Below the pieces are notes generated by a model. It did no database searches. It had not been told where the DNA came from and saw only the letters and a list, made by a program, of their open reading frames with translations. A stretch of DNA of 34,321 nucleotides, taken from positions 1 to 34,321 of the forward strand of contig JAOAET010000032.1 of the NCBI GenBank assembly GCA_026416665.1. Reading direction: 5' to 3'. This stretch comes from Candidatus Omnitrophota bacterium (lineage in GTDB: Bacteria; Omnitrophota; Gorgyraeia; Gygaellales; Profunditerraquicolaceae). Position 1 is the first letter of the stretch. Each line of letters starts with the position of its first letter. The position numbers and the translations under genes are program-made. This document shows positions 8,396 to 17,296 of the stretch, piece after piece.

Positions 8396-9514
8396 TTATT
8401 CAATAATCCTTTTTTGTCTTGCTATTTCCAAATATCTTCTTTCGTATGCCTTAATCATTGATTGCAAACTAAACTTTTTCAAAACACTTTCTCTTGCATT
8501 CTGCCCCAATTGTTTAATTAAAGACCGATCATTAATACATTTTTTTATTGCGGTTAACAAATCATCAAGATCGTTCGGGGCAATAAGAAAACCTGTTTTA
8601 TTTTCTTCAACTATTTCTTTATTACCGCCGACATGTGTTGCTATTACTGGTTTGCCACATGCCATTGCCTCAAGAATGGTATTGGACATCCCTTCACTAA
8701 GTGATACAAGCACAAATATATCAAATATGGGATACAGCAGAGGCATATTATTACGTTCACCCAAGAAAATTATTTCTGTCTTTATCTGTTGTGCATATCT
8801 TTCTAATTCTTTTTTACAAGGGCCATCTCCTATAATGATACATTTAGTATCTACTTCCTCTTGGTCTAATTTTTTCTTTGCTTCTATTAATAACCTTAAG
8901 TTTTTAATAGGAACTAATCTGCCGACACTACCGAACACGAATGTCTCCGGAGAAATACCTAATTCATCTCTTATGGTAGAATAAGATATAGGACTAAACT
9001 TTTCAGTATCGACTCCATTAATTAACACATCAATTTTATTCTCTGGAATGCTTATTTTGCTTATCAACTCTTTTTTTAACGATGCCGAAACAACAAAAAA
9101 CTTATCGACTAATCTAGATAAAAAACGCATAGCCCAAAGCCTTCGCAATTGTGATAAAACTAGAGTTCCGTGTTCACCATGAATAATGACAGGGGTCCCA
9201 GCAAGCTTTGAAGCAATAATCCCATATAATCCACTGTAGTAATTATGTGTATGAACAATATCTACTTTTTCTTTTAGAATTAGTTTTTTTATTTTATCAA
9301 ACAAATTAATCGAAAATCCCTCTCTCTGATGTAAACAAAAAATTTTAATTCTAGATTTATCAACTCTTTTTACAAATTCACCTTCTTTATTAAGACAACA
9401 GAGAGAAAGACTAAATAAATCTTTGTCAAGGTAATTTACAAGATTAACTATACCATTCTCCATACCACCAACTTCCAGTGATTCTTGAATATGCATTATA
9501 TGTATTTTTTTCAT
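8396..9514 (-). CDS. GT4 glycosyltransferase, PEP-CTERM/EpsH-associated type
   Basis: A 372-residue GT-B glycosyltransferase. The N-terminal L-E-V-G-G-M-E-N-G-I-V-N-L (about residues 13-25) and the following D-I-V-H-T-H-N resemble the sugar transferase family recurrent in exosortase-A polysaccharide loci. The donor domain shows G-S-V-G-R-L-V-P-I-K-N and E-G-M-S-N-T-I-L-E-A-M-A-C-G-K-P-V-I-A-T. It is cytoplasmic at the membrane face and adds one sugar to the lipid-linked unit. The match to the named subfamily is from memory of its motifs and was not searched. Confidence 0.88.
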   Translation of the reverse strand: MKKIHIMHIQESLEVGGMENGIVNLVNYLDKDLFSLSLCCLNKEGEFVKRVDKSRIKIFCLHQREGFSINLFDKIKKLILKEKVDIVHTHNYYSGLYGIIASKLAGTPVIIHGEHGTLVLSQLRRLWAMRFLSRLVDKFFVVSASLKKELISKISIPENKIDVLINGVDTEKFSPISYSTIRDELGISPETFVFGSVGRLVPIKNLRLLIEAKKKLDQEEVDTKCIIIGDGPCKKELERYAQQIKTEIIFLGERNNMPLLYPIFDIFVLVSLSEGMSNTILEAMACGKPVIATHVGGNKEIVEENKTGFLIAPNDLDDLLTAIKKCINDRSLIKQLGQNARESVLKKFSLQSMIKAYERRYLEIARQKRIIE

Positions 9515-9526
9515 ATTTAGAATGCC

Positions 9527-10204
9527 TTATCTATATTTTTTTGATCCAATTATTAAGAAACTTGCTGATATAATATGCAACCGCCTTGAGCCAGGCCAAA
9601 GATGATCAAGAAAATGAAAAGGGTAAAACAACCACCCCAACATTATATTTATAATCTTTGACAAGGTATCACAATTGAAAGAAAAAACTATTGAGAGAAA
9701 CTCTCTTAAAATCCACAAAAACATTGAAAAAGGACCACGGTTATTACATAATTTCTTAACTTCAAAATTATTAAATAACAACTTTACTCCTTCTATAGTA
9801 AAACGGTGATAGTCTGTAGGATCAGGATGGTATGGCTGTAAAAACGGTAAAGTAGCTAAAACAATTCCCCCTGGTTTCAGTATTCGTTCAATCTCCCTAA
9901 TGACGGCCTGCGGATCTTTTACAATCTCCAAAACAGCCGTAATTATTACACCGTCAAAAGAAGATTCTCTAAAAGGCAAGAAATGTGCATCAGCCACGAT
10001 ATCAACGTTTGGTAACTTAGCAATATCAAGATTAATAACGTTAGGAGAATAGCTACAATTTTTTGAACCAATATTTAGAATCTTACCACTAGAAGGAATC
10101 TTATTAATCAATTTCTCTATCTCTTTTTTTTGAATCCTCGATCCAAAATCAGGTACCTTTTTTATTTTTCTGTATAATTTATTTATTAGACCATTAATCT
10201 TCAT
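9527..10204 (-). CDS. SAM-dependent methyltransferase, divergent motif I
   Basis: A 225-residue methyltransferase-like protein. Motif I reads I-L-N-I-G-S-K-N-C-S instead of the usual D-x-G-x-G-x-G. The rest is conventional: V-I-N-L-D-I for the ribose-binding acid, V-A-D-A-H-F-L-P-F, F-D-G-V-I-I-T-A-V-L-E, and I-L-K-P-G-G-I-V-L-A-T-L-P. The D-P-x-D-Y-H-R-F block near residue 135 is common in methyltransferases of glycan loci. A hydrophobic C-terminal third suggests membrane contact. Probable role is methylation of a sugar or lipid-linked sugar. No Shine-Dalgarno site is seen; it starts one base after the preceding stop. Confidence 0.82.
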   Translation of the reverse strand: MKINGLINKLYRKIKKVPDFGSRIQKKEIEKLINKIPSSGKILNIGSKNCSYSPNVINLDIAKLPNVDIVADAHFLPFRESSFDGVIITAVLEIVKDPQAVIREIERILKPGGIVLATLPFLQPYHPDPTDYHRFTIEGVKLLFNNFEVKKLCNNRGPFSMFLWILREFLSIVFSFNCDTLSKIINIMLGWLFYPFHFLDHLWPGSRRLHIISASFLIIGSKKYR

Positions 10205-10205
10205 T

Positions 10206-11510
10206 TTATAGTGTATTTAAAAAATTAAAAAGTTTCAGTGTAAGAACTTTACGATCATATTTTTCTATTTCTTCTATGTTAATATTAACCAGCAAATTTC
10301 CTTTACTAAAATTACATACTATTTGTTTCAACGCCGTCTTTATTGAATCAATATCATAAAAATTAGCATTTATACCTAAACCTGTATTCCTTAATAAGTC
10401 AACAGTTTCATTGGATGGAAGAATTGCAAGAATAGGCTTCTTAAAGAACATATAGGTAAACACTTTACTAGGAATACACCATTTTTCTCTACAGTCATTC
10501 CTTTGCAGAAGAAGTAAGATATCTGCACTGGCCAATGTCTGATTAATATCTTCGGAAGGTAAAAAACCCACGATATTAAATATTTGTCTAAATGGCTCCT
10601 TTGAAATTACTTCTTTGTCGTATTCGGAGATCGTTCCAACAAGGTTAATTCTGATTTTCTCTAAAATTTCTTTATCGGAATAAAACATATCTTTTAAAGC
10701 GATATATAATGTATCTAACATCCCTTGATAAACTGTTCCTACAAAAGTGATATTAATAACTGAAGAAAAATCCTTTTTAATAATAATATTAGCATTAAGA
10801 ATATCACTATCATAACCATTAGTTATAACTTTTATTTTATCTTCTTCAAGATATCGATGACGAGTAAGAATAATACTTTTCATATTATTAGTGTTCGCAA
10901 TAATTAGATCTGCGTTCTTAAATAAACACGACTCAAAAAGAAAATAAATCTTCTTAAAAAACAATGGATAATGATTATAGTCTTCTCCTTCATAATCACG
11001 AAAATCTGCTATCCATCTTCTTTTTAAAAACTTCTTAGAGCACAATCCTAAAAGATGGCTTGAAGTAGTAGGCGAACTACTGAATATAATATCTATTTTC
11101 TTAGTCAACACAAGATAGAACAAACATAAGAATGCGGTGGGCAACCAACCTATTTTTCTATCTGGAAAGAATATCAAACTTTCTAATATATTTAGAAGAG
11201 TCTTTCTTGCCGAGCGCGCATTGCAAACTTTATTGTCACTTATACTTTTTTTCTGAAACTTCTTAAAGAATAAAACAAGCTTTGTTTTCATTCTATCTAC
11301 CTCAAATGAAAAAGTCCTGTAAATTTTAGTATCTGGAGGAATCAATTTTAATGTAGTTATATCTTTGGTGTCTCCAAACGGATTTTTTGCGGTTAGAACA
11401 TATTTCTCAATATCTTGCGGAAGGTTACGTAAAAAACCTAATATACGATATATACCAGGACTATTTATAGGTGGAAAGTTGTAAATGACAAAAAGAACAC
11501 GTTTCTTCAT
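10206..11510 (-). CDS. GT4-like glycosyltransferase
   Basis: A protein of about 434 residues beginning M-K-K-R-V-L-F-V-I-Y-N-F-P-P, with P-P-I-N-S-P-G as the glycine-containing N-terminal loop typical of large GT4 enzymes of the WbuB type. It contains W-I-A-D-F-R-D-Y near residue 190, I-T-N-G-Y-D, F-V-G-T-V-Y-Q-G, and a donor-site region I-P-S-K-V-F-T-Y-M-F-F-K-K-P-I-L-A. The ATG at 11510 is chosen: it follows the upstream stop by one base, while a TTG seven codons earlier (11531) would overlap it. WbuB-like enzymes often transfer acetamido sugars, which would fit the locus, but this is inference. Confidence 0.85.
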   Translation of the reverse strand: MKKRVLFVIYNFPPINSPGIYRILGFLRNLPQDIEKYVLTAKNPFGDTKDITTLKLIPPDTKIYRTFSFEVDRMKTKLVLFFKKFQKKSISDNKVCNARSARKTLLNILESLIFFPDRKIGWLPTAFLCLFYLVLTKKIDIIFSSSPTTSSHLLGLCSKKFLKRRWIADFRDYEGEDYNHYPLFFKKIYFLFESCLFKNADLIIANTNNMKSIILTRHRYLEEDKIKVITNGYDSDILNANIIIKKDFSSVINITFVGTVYQGMLDTLYIALKDMFYSDKEILEKIRINLVGTISEYDKEVISKEPFRQIFNIVGFLPSEDINQTLASADILLLLQRNDCREKWCIPSKVFTYMFFKKPILAILPSNETVDLLRNTGLGINANFYDIDSIKTALKQIVCNFSKGNLLVNINIEEIEKYDRKVLTLKLFNFLNTL

Positions 11511-11511
11511 T

Positions 11512-12765
11512 TTATATAGTTCGTGCCACAATATGTATTAACAAAATAATACATACTACTATCCCCAATATTTTCAATATATCTTCTACAGTAAACATCG
11601 ATCGCTCTGATGATGCGGCCCATCGTTGAACAACAACTGCAAATGCAAACAGGATAAAAAGAGGAATATAATAAGCACTGGAAGAAAAATAAGAGCCAAT
11701 TAAATACGCAATAAGACTAATTCTTATTGTTCGTGCTGACCAAGCAATATTACTGCTTATGTTATTACTTAAAGAAGTTAGGGAAACTTTATTTAAATTC
11801 TTAAAACTATAATAAAATAATGATATCCAAAGGAATAATCCCAGTATTCCAACTTCTGTTAATACCTCTATATAAGAACTGTGTGCTGCTATCTTGAAAT
11901 GTTCGTAGAACTGCCCTTTACCAATCCCCCAAATAGGAGTGGTCTTCCATATCATAAGACCATTGGCCCAAGCATCAATTCTCCCTAAGGCAGAAGCATC
12001 CTCTTGGTAACTAAAAGTGCTAGAAAACCTAGGCACGATTTTTATTAAAACAATAAATATTAGAAAACTCAAAAAGAAACTAAAGGTTTTCACAATATTT
12101 TTATTTGTAAAAGAATTCATAATCAAGAATACTGTTATGATAAAACAAATCAACCCTCCCCGGGATTGAGTCAAATATATACAGTAGAGATAAGATAAAA
12201 AGATTAAAAAATACAGTATTTTTTTAATCATATTTTTATTCACTTTTATGAACAAAAATATAAAAGGAGAAGTATAACAAAGACCATAGGCCAGTTGATT
12301 AGTATCAAAAATGCCTACACCACGTATTCTTCCTTCAAGATGCATTCCTACCCCAGTAAAATCAATACCATAATACTGTAAAATCCCCATTATAGAGTTT
12401 ATTGTCATTGCAAAAACAATAATCCTTAGTATTTTCAACAATTGTTTTTCGTTTTCAATAATACTAATAGTTAAAAAATAAATTATTACTATCTTGGCCC
12501 ATTCCAGAAATGTATCTATTGTGTAGCTAACCCACCCTACACTAATTGTTGAAAGAACAATTGCCCCCCACAAGAATATCATTAATAAGTTTTGTTGTGC
12601 TCGGCCAAAATTGAAATTTTGAGTTAACATAATACGAAAAATCCAGAATACCGCAAGCAATAGCATGGTAAAATATGCTAAAGGAAAACCCTTAATACCT
12701 GGAATAAACTCTTGAGGCTGTAAAAAAGTAATTATCATAAATAACAATAAAAATAAAAATGACAT
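11512..12765 (-). CDS. O-antigen ligase / polysaccharide polymerase (Wzy/WaaL superfamily)
   Basis: An integral inner-membrane protein of about 417 residues with roughly ten to twelve hydrophobic segments. The PF04932-type signature is present: T-Q-S-R-G-G-L near residue 205, then the long periplasmic loop with G-R-I-D-A-W, W-G-I-G-K-G-Q-F and A-A-H-S-S-Y-I-E-V-L-T-E-V-G-I-L-G. The arginine and histidine of this loop are the residues generally needed in ligases and polymerases. It either polymerises flipped repeat units or transfers the glycan to an acceptor; sequence alone cannot decide. An exosortase-associated O-ligase role is possible from the neighbours. The ATG at 12765 is preferred over an upstream GTG at 12780. 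Confidence 0.87.
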   Translation of the reverse strand: MSFLFLLLFMIITFLQPQEFIPGIKGFPLAYFTMLLLAVFWIFRIMLTQNFNFGRAQQNLLMIFLWGAIVLSTISVGWVSYTIDTFLEWAKIVIIYFLTISIIENEKQLLKILRIIVFAMTINSIMGILQYYGIDFTGVGMHLEGRIRGVGIFDTNQLAYGLCYTSPFIFLFIKVNKNMIKKILYFLIFLSYLYCIYLTQSRGGLICFIITVFLIMNSFTNKNIVKTFSFFLSFLIFIVLIKIVPRFSSTFSYQEDASALGRIDAWANGLMIWKTTPIWGIGKGQFYEHFKIAAHSSYIEVLTEVGILGLFLWISLFYYSFKNLNKVSLTSLSNNISSNIAWSARTIRISLIAYLIGSYFSSSAYYIPLFILFAFAVVVQRWAASSERSMFTVEDILKILGIVVCIILLIHIVARTI

Positions 12766-12771
12766 ATGAAA

Positions 12772-12775
12772 CTCC
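12772..12775 (-). promoter_or_regulatory. Ribosome binding site deciding the O-antigen ligase start
   Basis: GGAG on the minus strand lies six bases upstream of the ATG at 12765. The earlier in-frame GTG at 12780, which shares a base with the previous stop codon, has no comparable site, so the shorter protein is preferred. Confidence 0.6.
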
Positions 12776-12779
12776 GACA

Positions 12780-13940
12780 CTAGAGATTTCTTACTAAATA
12801 AACATAAGGTGCAACTACATAATCCCTATATAGATTAGGATTTCCGTCCCTGCCTGCCTCAGCTGCTTTAATTATATTAAATAGTTCCCTAGCAGTTACA
12901 TAATGAAGACAAAAATTTTCTCCGTCATTATATCGTTCTCTAAGATATTTATGCATCAAGAAAGCTTTTTCTCCAAAAAGTACATCCCAACTACTTTCTA
13001 TTGCCCCGTGGGTATGCAATTTAATTATCAACCAGTCATCCTTACCACCAATAGTAATCGCATTTTTTATCCAGAAATCGATTCTCTTTATGGAAGGGCT
13101 GTCCTCTGAATCCAAATCCGAAGTTTCTAACTGGAAACTTAAAAAACCTTTCTTATAATTTCTTCTTATCGCTAAAATCCCTTGGACAATCATTAAATCA
13201 CCCCATTCTTTTTTCCCTACTTCTACTTTTCTGCCCCAAGTATAGGACTTTTTATACCTATGATTATCTTTTGCGTAATATATTGTGTTAACTAAAAGGG
13301 GTTGAGCTAAATTTAAACAAGGAAAAGTAAAATCAGCGTAACAGCCACATTCTTTCAAGATTACAATTTCATTATTTACACCACAAAATTTTTTACCCCT
13401 TGAGTTATCCAAAGACCAATCACCATGAACAAAAGCAAAAGTTTTTTTCCCGTTAGGCAGAGTAAAAACTCCATATTTTGAATAATCATTAATACATGAT
13501 AAAATTTTTTTCTTCAGTGTCTCTCCCGTATCCGGAAAAGGTAACATGCGATTATGATGAAGATGCATCTCTATTTCTCCGAATCCGGAAGAACACAGTT
13601 GAACCAATGTCTTTAAAAAAGAAATGTCGTAATGTGGAGGATAAAACCAAGTATGCTGAGGGTGTCTACCATCAAAATCTGTAAAATTTTTTGCCATTTC
13701 AGGATAACACTTTACCCAAGTATTAACTCTTTTTATCTGTGCATCGTAACTAACATTACCGTTACCGGGTTCAAAATGATCCACTATACATAACAAAATA
13801 TGTCTTAACTTCTTCTGTCTTCTTCTAACTGGAAAACTGATTTTTGGGAAAATAATTTTGTAAATAAAATATACAATTCGCCAAGGTTTCATTAACATCG
13901 TGAAAAATAATAATATTGTAAAAAAAATAAACAGTTGCAT
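12780..13940 (-). CDS. Membrane-anchored polysaccharide deacetylase-like protein
   Basis: A 386-residue protein with one N-terminal membrane segment (about 2-18) followed by a basic stretch with R-R-R-Q-K-K near residue 40. The soluble part has three candidate metal or catalytic blocks: C-I-V-D-H-F-E-P (D54, H55), E-M-H-L-H-H-N (H126, H128, H129) and F-V-H-G-D-W-S-L-D-N-S (H172). Order and spacing recall the glycoside hydrolase/deacetylase (NodB-like) barrel, but the canonical H-S-H-T-H pattern is absent, so this is a divergent member or a lookalike. It could trim or deacetylate the glycan at the membrane surface. A GAGGA site precedes the ATG. I do not recognise a characterised homologue. 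Confidence 0.7.
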   Translation of the reverse strand: MQLFIFFTILLFFTMLMKPWRIVYFIYKIIFPKISFPVRRRQKKLRHILLCIVDHFEPGNGNVSYDAQIKRVNTWVKCYPEMAKNFTDFDGRHPQHTWFYPPHYDISFLKTLVQLCSSGFGEIEMHLHHNRMLPFPDTGETLKKKILSCINDYSKYGVFTLPNGKKTFAFVHGDWSLDNSRGKKFCGVNNEIVILKECGCYADFTFPCLNLAQPLLVNTIYYAKDNHRYKKSYTWGRKVEVGKKEWGDLMIVQGILAIRRNYKKGFLSFQLETSDLDSEDSPSIKRIDFWIKNAITIGGKDDWLIIKLHTHGAIESSWDVLFGEKAFLMHKYLRERYNDGENFCLHYVTARELFNIIKAAEAGRDGNPNLYRDYVVAPYVYLVRNL

Positions 13941-13948
13941 TTAAATCC

Positions 13949-15109
13949 TCAGTGCTGATTTAAACTCTGATATAATGAAAAGTAATTATCAACCATTTTA
14001 TCAATTGTAAATTTTTCTTCTACTATCTCTCTAGCCCTTTTCCCCATAGCTATTGCCTTAGTTTGATCACGTAAAACTTCAAGTATTGTATTAGCTAAAG
14101 CTATCGAATCAGCCGGCGGCACAAGGATACCTGACTCTTTATCTTTTATAATTTCTGGAATTCCACCAACTTTTGTTGCTATTACTGGTTTTGCCATCGC
14201 CATTGCTTCAATATTCACTATACCAAACGGTTCAGCTAACGATGGCAAAACAAATACATCACTAAGTGAAATAATCTGATTAACATCATTTCTTCTACCT
14301 AGAAAAACTACCTTATCATCCACAGATAAATTTCTTGCAAGTGTTTTTAAATTACTATCCAAAGGACCTTCTCCTACTATTAAAAGGACAGCCTGAGGAT
14401 AGACTTTCAAAATATGAGGTAAAGCCATTAATAAAAAATTAATTCCTTTACGAGGAATTAAACTACCAATTGTTAAAATTACTGGGCCGACATTACCAAT
14501 TAATTTTCCCTTAAGCTCTGATTTGTTAATATGATTGTTATACTTAGATAAATCTATCCCGTTATAAATTGTGGTAATCTTCTTCGAAGAAATTAAACGT
14601 TCCTCTAATATCTGTTTTTGCCCATGATAAACAGTACATATTTTTTCACAGACCAAAGAAACAATTCTTATTTTTGATAAATATTTTTTGATGGAAAAAC
14701 CTTTCCTAAGAGAAATTATTTCGGAATGTTGGTGCCAGACAAGTTTAACTTTAATTCTACATATTTTCAATAACAACCACAACAATAAAACAGTAGATTC
14801 ATTAATAAAGTGGAAAGCAACAATATCGATTTTATCTTTTTTTTCTAAAATACATCTAAAAACATAAAAGGCTAATTTAAAGTTATGTCTTTTCTCGGTT
14901 TTGCTATCAACCCACCACTTATTAAATATTGAATATTTAAAATTGGTTTGTTCAAGCATCTCTTTAACCTCTTTACACGGTTCAACCGGCAGAATAAATT
15001 CAATATGAATGTTATTAAAATTACATTTCTTTAGAAATAAATAATGAAAATCAATCCAAGAGTCAATTCTTTTCATGTTAATATCTTCAACTACTAGAAT
15101 TCCTTTCAT
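13949..15109 (-). CDS. GT4-type glycosyltransferase
   Basis: A 386-residue retaining GT-B glycosyltransferase. The donor domain is classical: I-L-T-I-G-S-L-I-P-R-K-G-I-N near residue 215, L-L-I-V-G-E-G-P-L, V-F-L-G-R-R-N-D-V, then P-S-L-A-E-P-F-G-I-V-N-I-E-A-M-A-M-A-K-P with both E-x7-E glutamates, and V-G-G-I-P-E-I-I. The N-terminal acceptor domain is less conserved and has a hydrophobic, lysine-flanked stretch suited to membrane binding. An AGGGA site lies seven bases before the ATG. Its specificity is unknown. Confidence 0.92.
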   Translation of the reverse strand: MKGILVVEDINMKRIDSWIDFHYLFLKKCNFNNIHIEFILPVEPCKEVKEMLEQTNFKYSIFNKWWVDSKTEKRHNFKLAFYVFRCILEKKDKIDIVAFHFINESTVLLLWLLLKICRIKVKLVWHQHSEIISLRKGFSIKKYLSKIRIVSLVCEKICTVYHGQKQILEERLISSKKITTIYNGIDLSKYNNHINKSELKGKLIGNVGPVILTIGSLIPRKGINFLLMALPHILKVYPQAVLLIVGEGPLDSNLKTLARNLSVDDKVVFLGRRNDVNQIISLSDVFVLPSLAEPFGIVNIEAMAMAKPVIATKVGGIPEIIKDKESGILVPPADSIALANTILEVLRDQTKAIAMGKRAREIVEEKFTIDKMVDNYFSLYQSLNQH

Positions 15110-15129
15110 TAATTTTCCCTTAATTTAAA

Positions 15130-16077
15130 TTATTTTTTAATTTTATTCTTCAACCTCTCAAAAAAATATAAAAATTTCTTCCTTAAAAAAACAAGTAATA
15201 AAGACTTAAATAGAATAGCGTATTTATCGTCTTCAACATCAAGCCGCCAAGGAAAAATGATGATGGCAAAAAAGGCATTAAGAATTGCTTGCTTTGAGTT
15301 TGAAACTAAATAGTATTCTCTTGCAGCATCAAGATAAGTATAACTATAAGCCCTCAATATTCCTATAGTCTTCATCTTATGTTTATATTTTTTTATAAAC
15401 TTTTTGTGATTAATTTTTATTAAAGAAGTATTTTTTGAATAACTATCACTATATATTCTTGTTTTTACCAAAGGCTCATCAATATTTGCAATCTCATACA
15501 TTTCTTCAATCCTTAACCACATATCTCTGTCTTCAGAACCCCTTAAGGACTCATCAAATAATCCAACTTTATCGAAAACTTCACGCCTTATTAATACTCC
15601 ACTAGGACCACCGCCTATAACATTTCGTATAATTAAATCACGACAAAAATACATTTTTTTAGTAATTTCATTTCCTCTTATTACTTTTATTATGTTACCG
15701 CTTTCATCTATATCGTATACTCCACATCCAACTGCACCAATACTCTCAAAACTTTCTAGAAAACTAAGCTGAATTGTAAGTTTACTCGGCAACCAAACAT
15801 CATCGGCATCAAGAAAAGCAATATACTCACCTTTTGCTTCTCTAATTCCCTTATTTCTTGCTGCGGAAGGTCCGGAATTTTTTTGAAAAAAATATTTTAT
15901 TTTTTGAGGAAAATTATTAAGATATTGATGAACTATTATTTCTGTATTATCGATAGAACCATCGTCAACAACAACAATTTCAAAATCCGAATAAGTTTGT
16001 TCTAACACACTAGAAATCGCCTCGGAAATATACTTTCCATCATTATGGGTTGGGATTATAACACTAACTTTAGGCAT
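15130..16077 (-). CDS. GT2 family glycosyltransferase
   Basis: A 315-residue GT-A glycosyltransferase starting P-K-V-S-V-I-I-P-T-H-N-D. It has the nucleotide-binding V-V-D-D-G-S (38-41), the N-K-G-I-R-E-A loop, and the metal-binding F-L-D-A-D-D-V-W (90-93). R-G-S-E-D-R-D-M-W near residue 180 supplies the probable catalytic acid of the family (E-D motif). The C-terminal 80 residues are basic and hydrophobic, suggesting peripheral membrane binding. Inverting transfer of one sugar residue is expected. No Shine-Dalgarno sequence is seen; the gene sits 12 bases after its upstream neighbour. Confidence 0.9.
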   Translation of the reverse strand: MPKVSVIIPTHNDGKYISEAISSVLEQTYSDFEIVVVDDGSIDNTEIIVHQYLNNFPQKIKYFFQKNSGPSAARNKGIREAKGEYIAFLDADDVWLPSKLTIQLSFLESFESIGAVGCGVYDIDESGNIIKVIRGNEITKKMYFCRDLIIRNVIGGGPSGVLIRREVFDKVGLFDESLRGSEDRDMWLRIEEMYEIANIDEPLVKTRIYSDSYSKNTSLIKINHKKFIKKYKHKMKTIGILRAYSYTYLDAAREYYLVSNSKQAILNAFFAIIIFPWRLDVEDDKYAILFKSLLLVFLRKKFLYFFERLKNKIKK

Positions 16078-16089
16078 ATTACTTTATTT

Positions 16090-17280
16090 TTAGAAGATTT
16101 CTTTTAAATAAGTTATATTTTTTTTAGCCAAATCCTGCATCTGAGGGATTTTCAGAGATAATATATTTCTTATTTCTGCTTCTTTATCTATCAAAATATT
16201 TAATTTTTGAAAAAGTATACGGCTGTTAAATTCTTCTATATTGATTAGGAGATCGTAGTTATCAAATAAATCCCTATTAATCCCTTTACTCTTTATACTA
16301 TAACCAATGGTCAATGTTGGGACTTTAGTTGATAAAGATGCGATTGTTGAGTGTGTTCTGGCGCCAATAAAAAAACGGCATTTTGAAATTATTGCCTTTG
16401 TTTGCATAGCATTATAAATCGGATCAATAATTTTTATTTTACTGGTATTGGAAAGTTCCCTATAAATTTCTTTCATAAATAGATAATCATTGTTAAAACC
16501 TTCATAAGAAACATGTGGTATTAATAATACAAATATGTCATAATGGTTTATTACTTTTCTAAGGAAAGAAATGCTTTCACTTATTATAAATTTATTATCT
16601 TTTTCACTAGAATACCGTGACAATATTGGCGAGATATTAAATCCTAAAGAATTGTCAAAAATTAATTCTGATTTATCAAAAACACTTTCGTCACAAGGTA
16701 GTAGGAAAGCAGGATCAGCCGTAACCCTTACGTTTTTATAAATTCCTATGGAGTCTAAATATCTTAACGTCTCGCTTTCCCGAACAGTTATCAAATCTAC
16801 TGAACTCAAATGAGAGATTATCTTTTTAAGTTGTTTGTCCTCAGAGAAAGGGCCGATGGAAGCAGCCCAAATCACTAATTTTTTATTATAGTAATTTTTT
16901 AACAAATTACCTAAATTTAACAAATCCTTAGGAAAACCATAATCTAAAGAATAGTTATCTCCTCCAATAGATAGAACAAAATCTATGTCTTCTATGTTTC
17001 GAATTATCTCTGAAAATATAATAAAATCTTCTTTTCCAAAAATGCGGTATATTTGTCTTAGAAACCAGTCTTTACTTAATCTTTGCCAAACATTAGATTC
17101 TGTAGAAATGACTTTAACATTATTGCCAAAATTAACAAGTTTGTCATTTGCGTAATCATAAGAAGATAACACAACCCGACAATCTTTAAAATTCTCACAA
17201 AGCAAATTTATAGTAGTTCTTACTATTGCCTCACATCCTCGATTTTTACAACTACCTTGCCCTATTAATAAGAAATTCAT
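16090..17280 (-). CDS. Polysaccharide pyruvyl transferase family protein
   Basis: A 396-residue protein of the PF04230 type. It opens N-F-L-L-I-G-Q-G-S-C-K-N-R-G-C-E-A-I, matching the G-x-x-N-x-G-D/C-E-A nucleotide loop of this family. The C-terminal half has F-F-I-G-A-R-T-H-S-T-I-A-S and V-P-T-L-T-I-G-Y-S-I-K-S-K-G, the conserved G-x-R-x-H and G-Y-x-x-K blocks. Members transfer pyruvate as a ketal from phosphoenolpyruvate to a sugar, but the family also contains proteins with other glycan roles. It lies directly after an FrhB-like gene, a pairing seen in many polysaccharide loci. A strong GGAGGAG lies three bases before the ATG. Confidence 0.85.
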   Translation of the reverse strand: MNFLLIGQGSCKNRGCEAIVRTTINLLCENFKDCRVVLSSYDYANDKLVNFGNNVKVISTESNVWQRLSKDWFLRQIYRIFGKEDFIIFSEIIRNIEDIDFVLSIGGDNYSLDYGFPKDLLNLGNLLKNYYNKKLVIWAASIGPFSEDKQLKKIISHLSSVDLITVRESETLRYLDSIGIYKNVRVTADPAFLLPCDESVFDKSELIFDNSLGFNISPILSRYSSEKDNKFIISESISFLRKVINHYDIFVLLIPHVSYEGFNNDYLFMKEIYRELSNTSKIKIIDPIYNAMQTKAIISKCRFFIGARTHSTIASLSTKVPTLTIGYSIKSKGINRDLFDNYDLLINIEEFNSRILFQKLNILIDKEAEIRNILSLKIPQMQDLAKKNITYLKEIF

Positions 17281-17296
17281 TTACTCCTCCAAGGAT

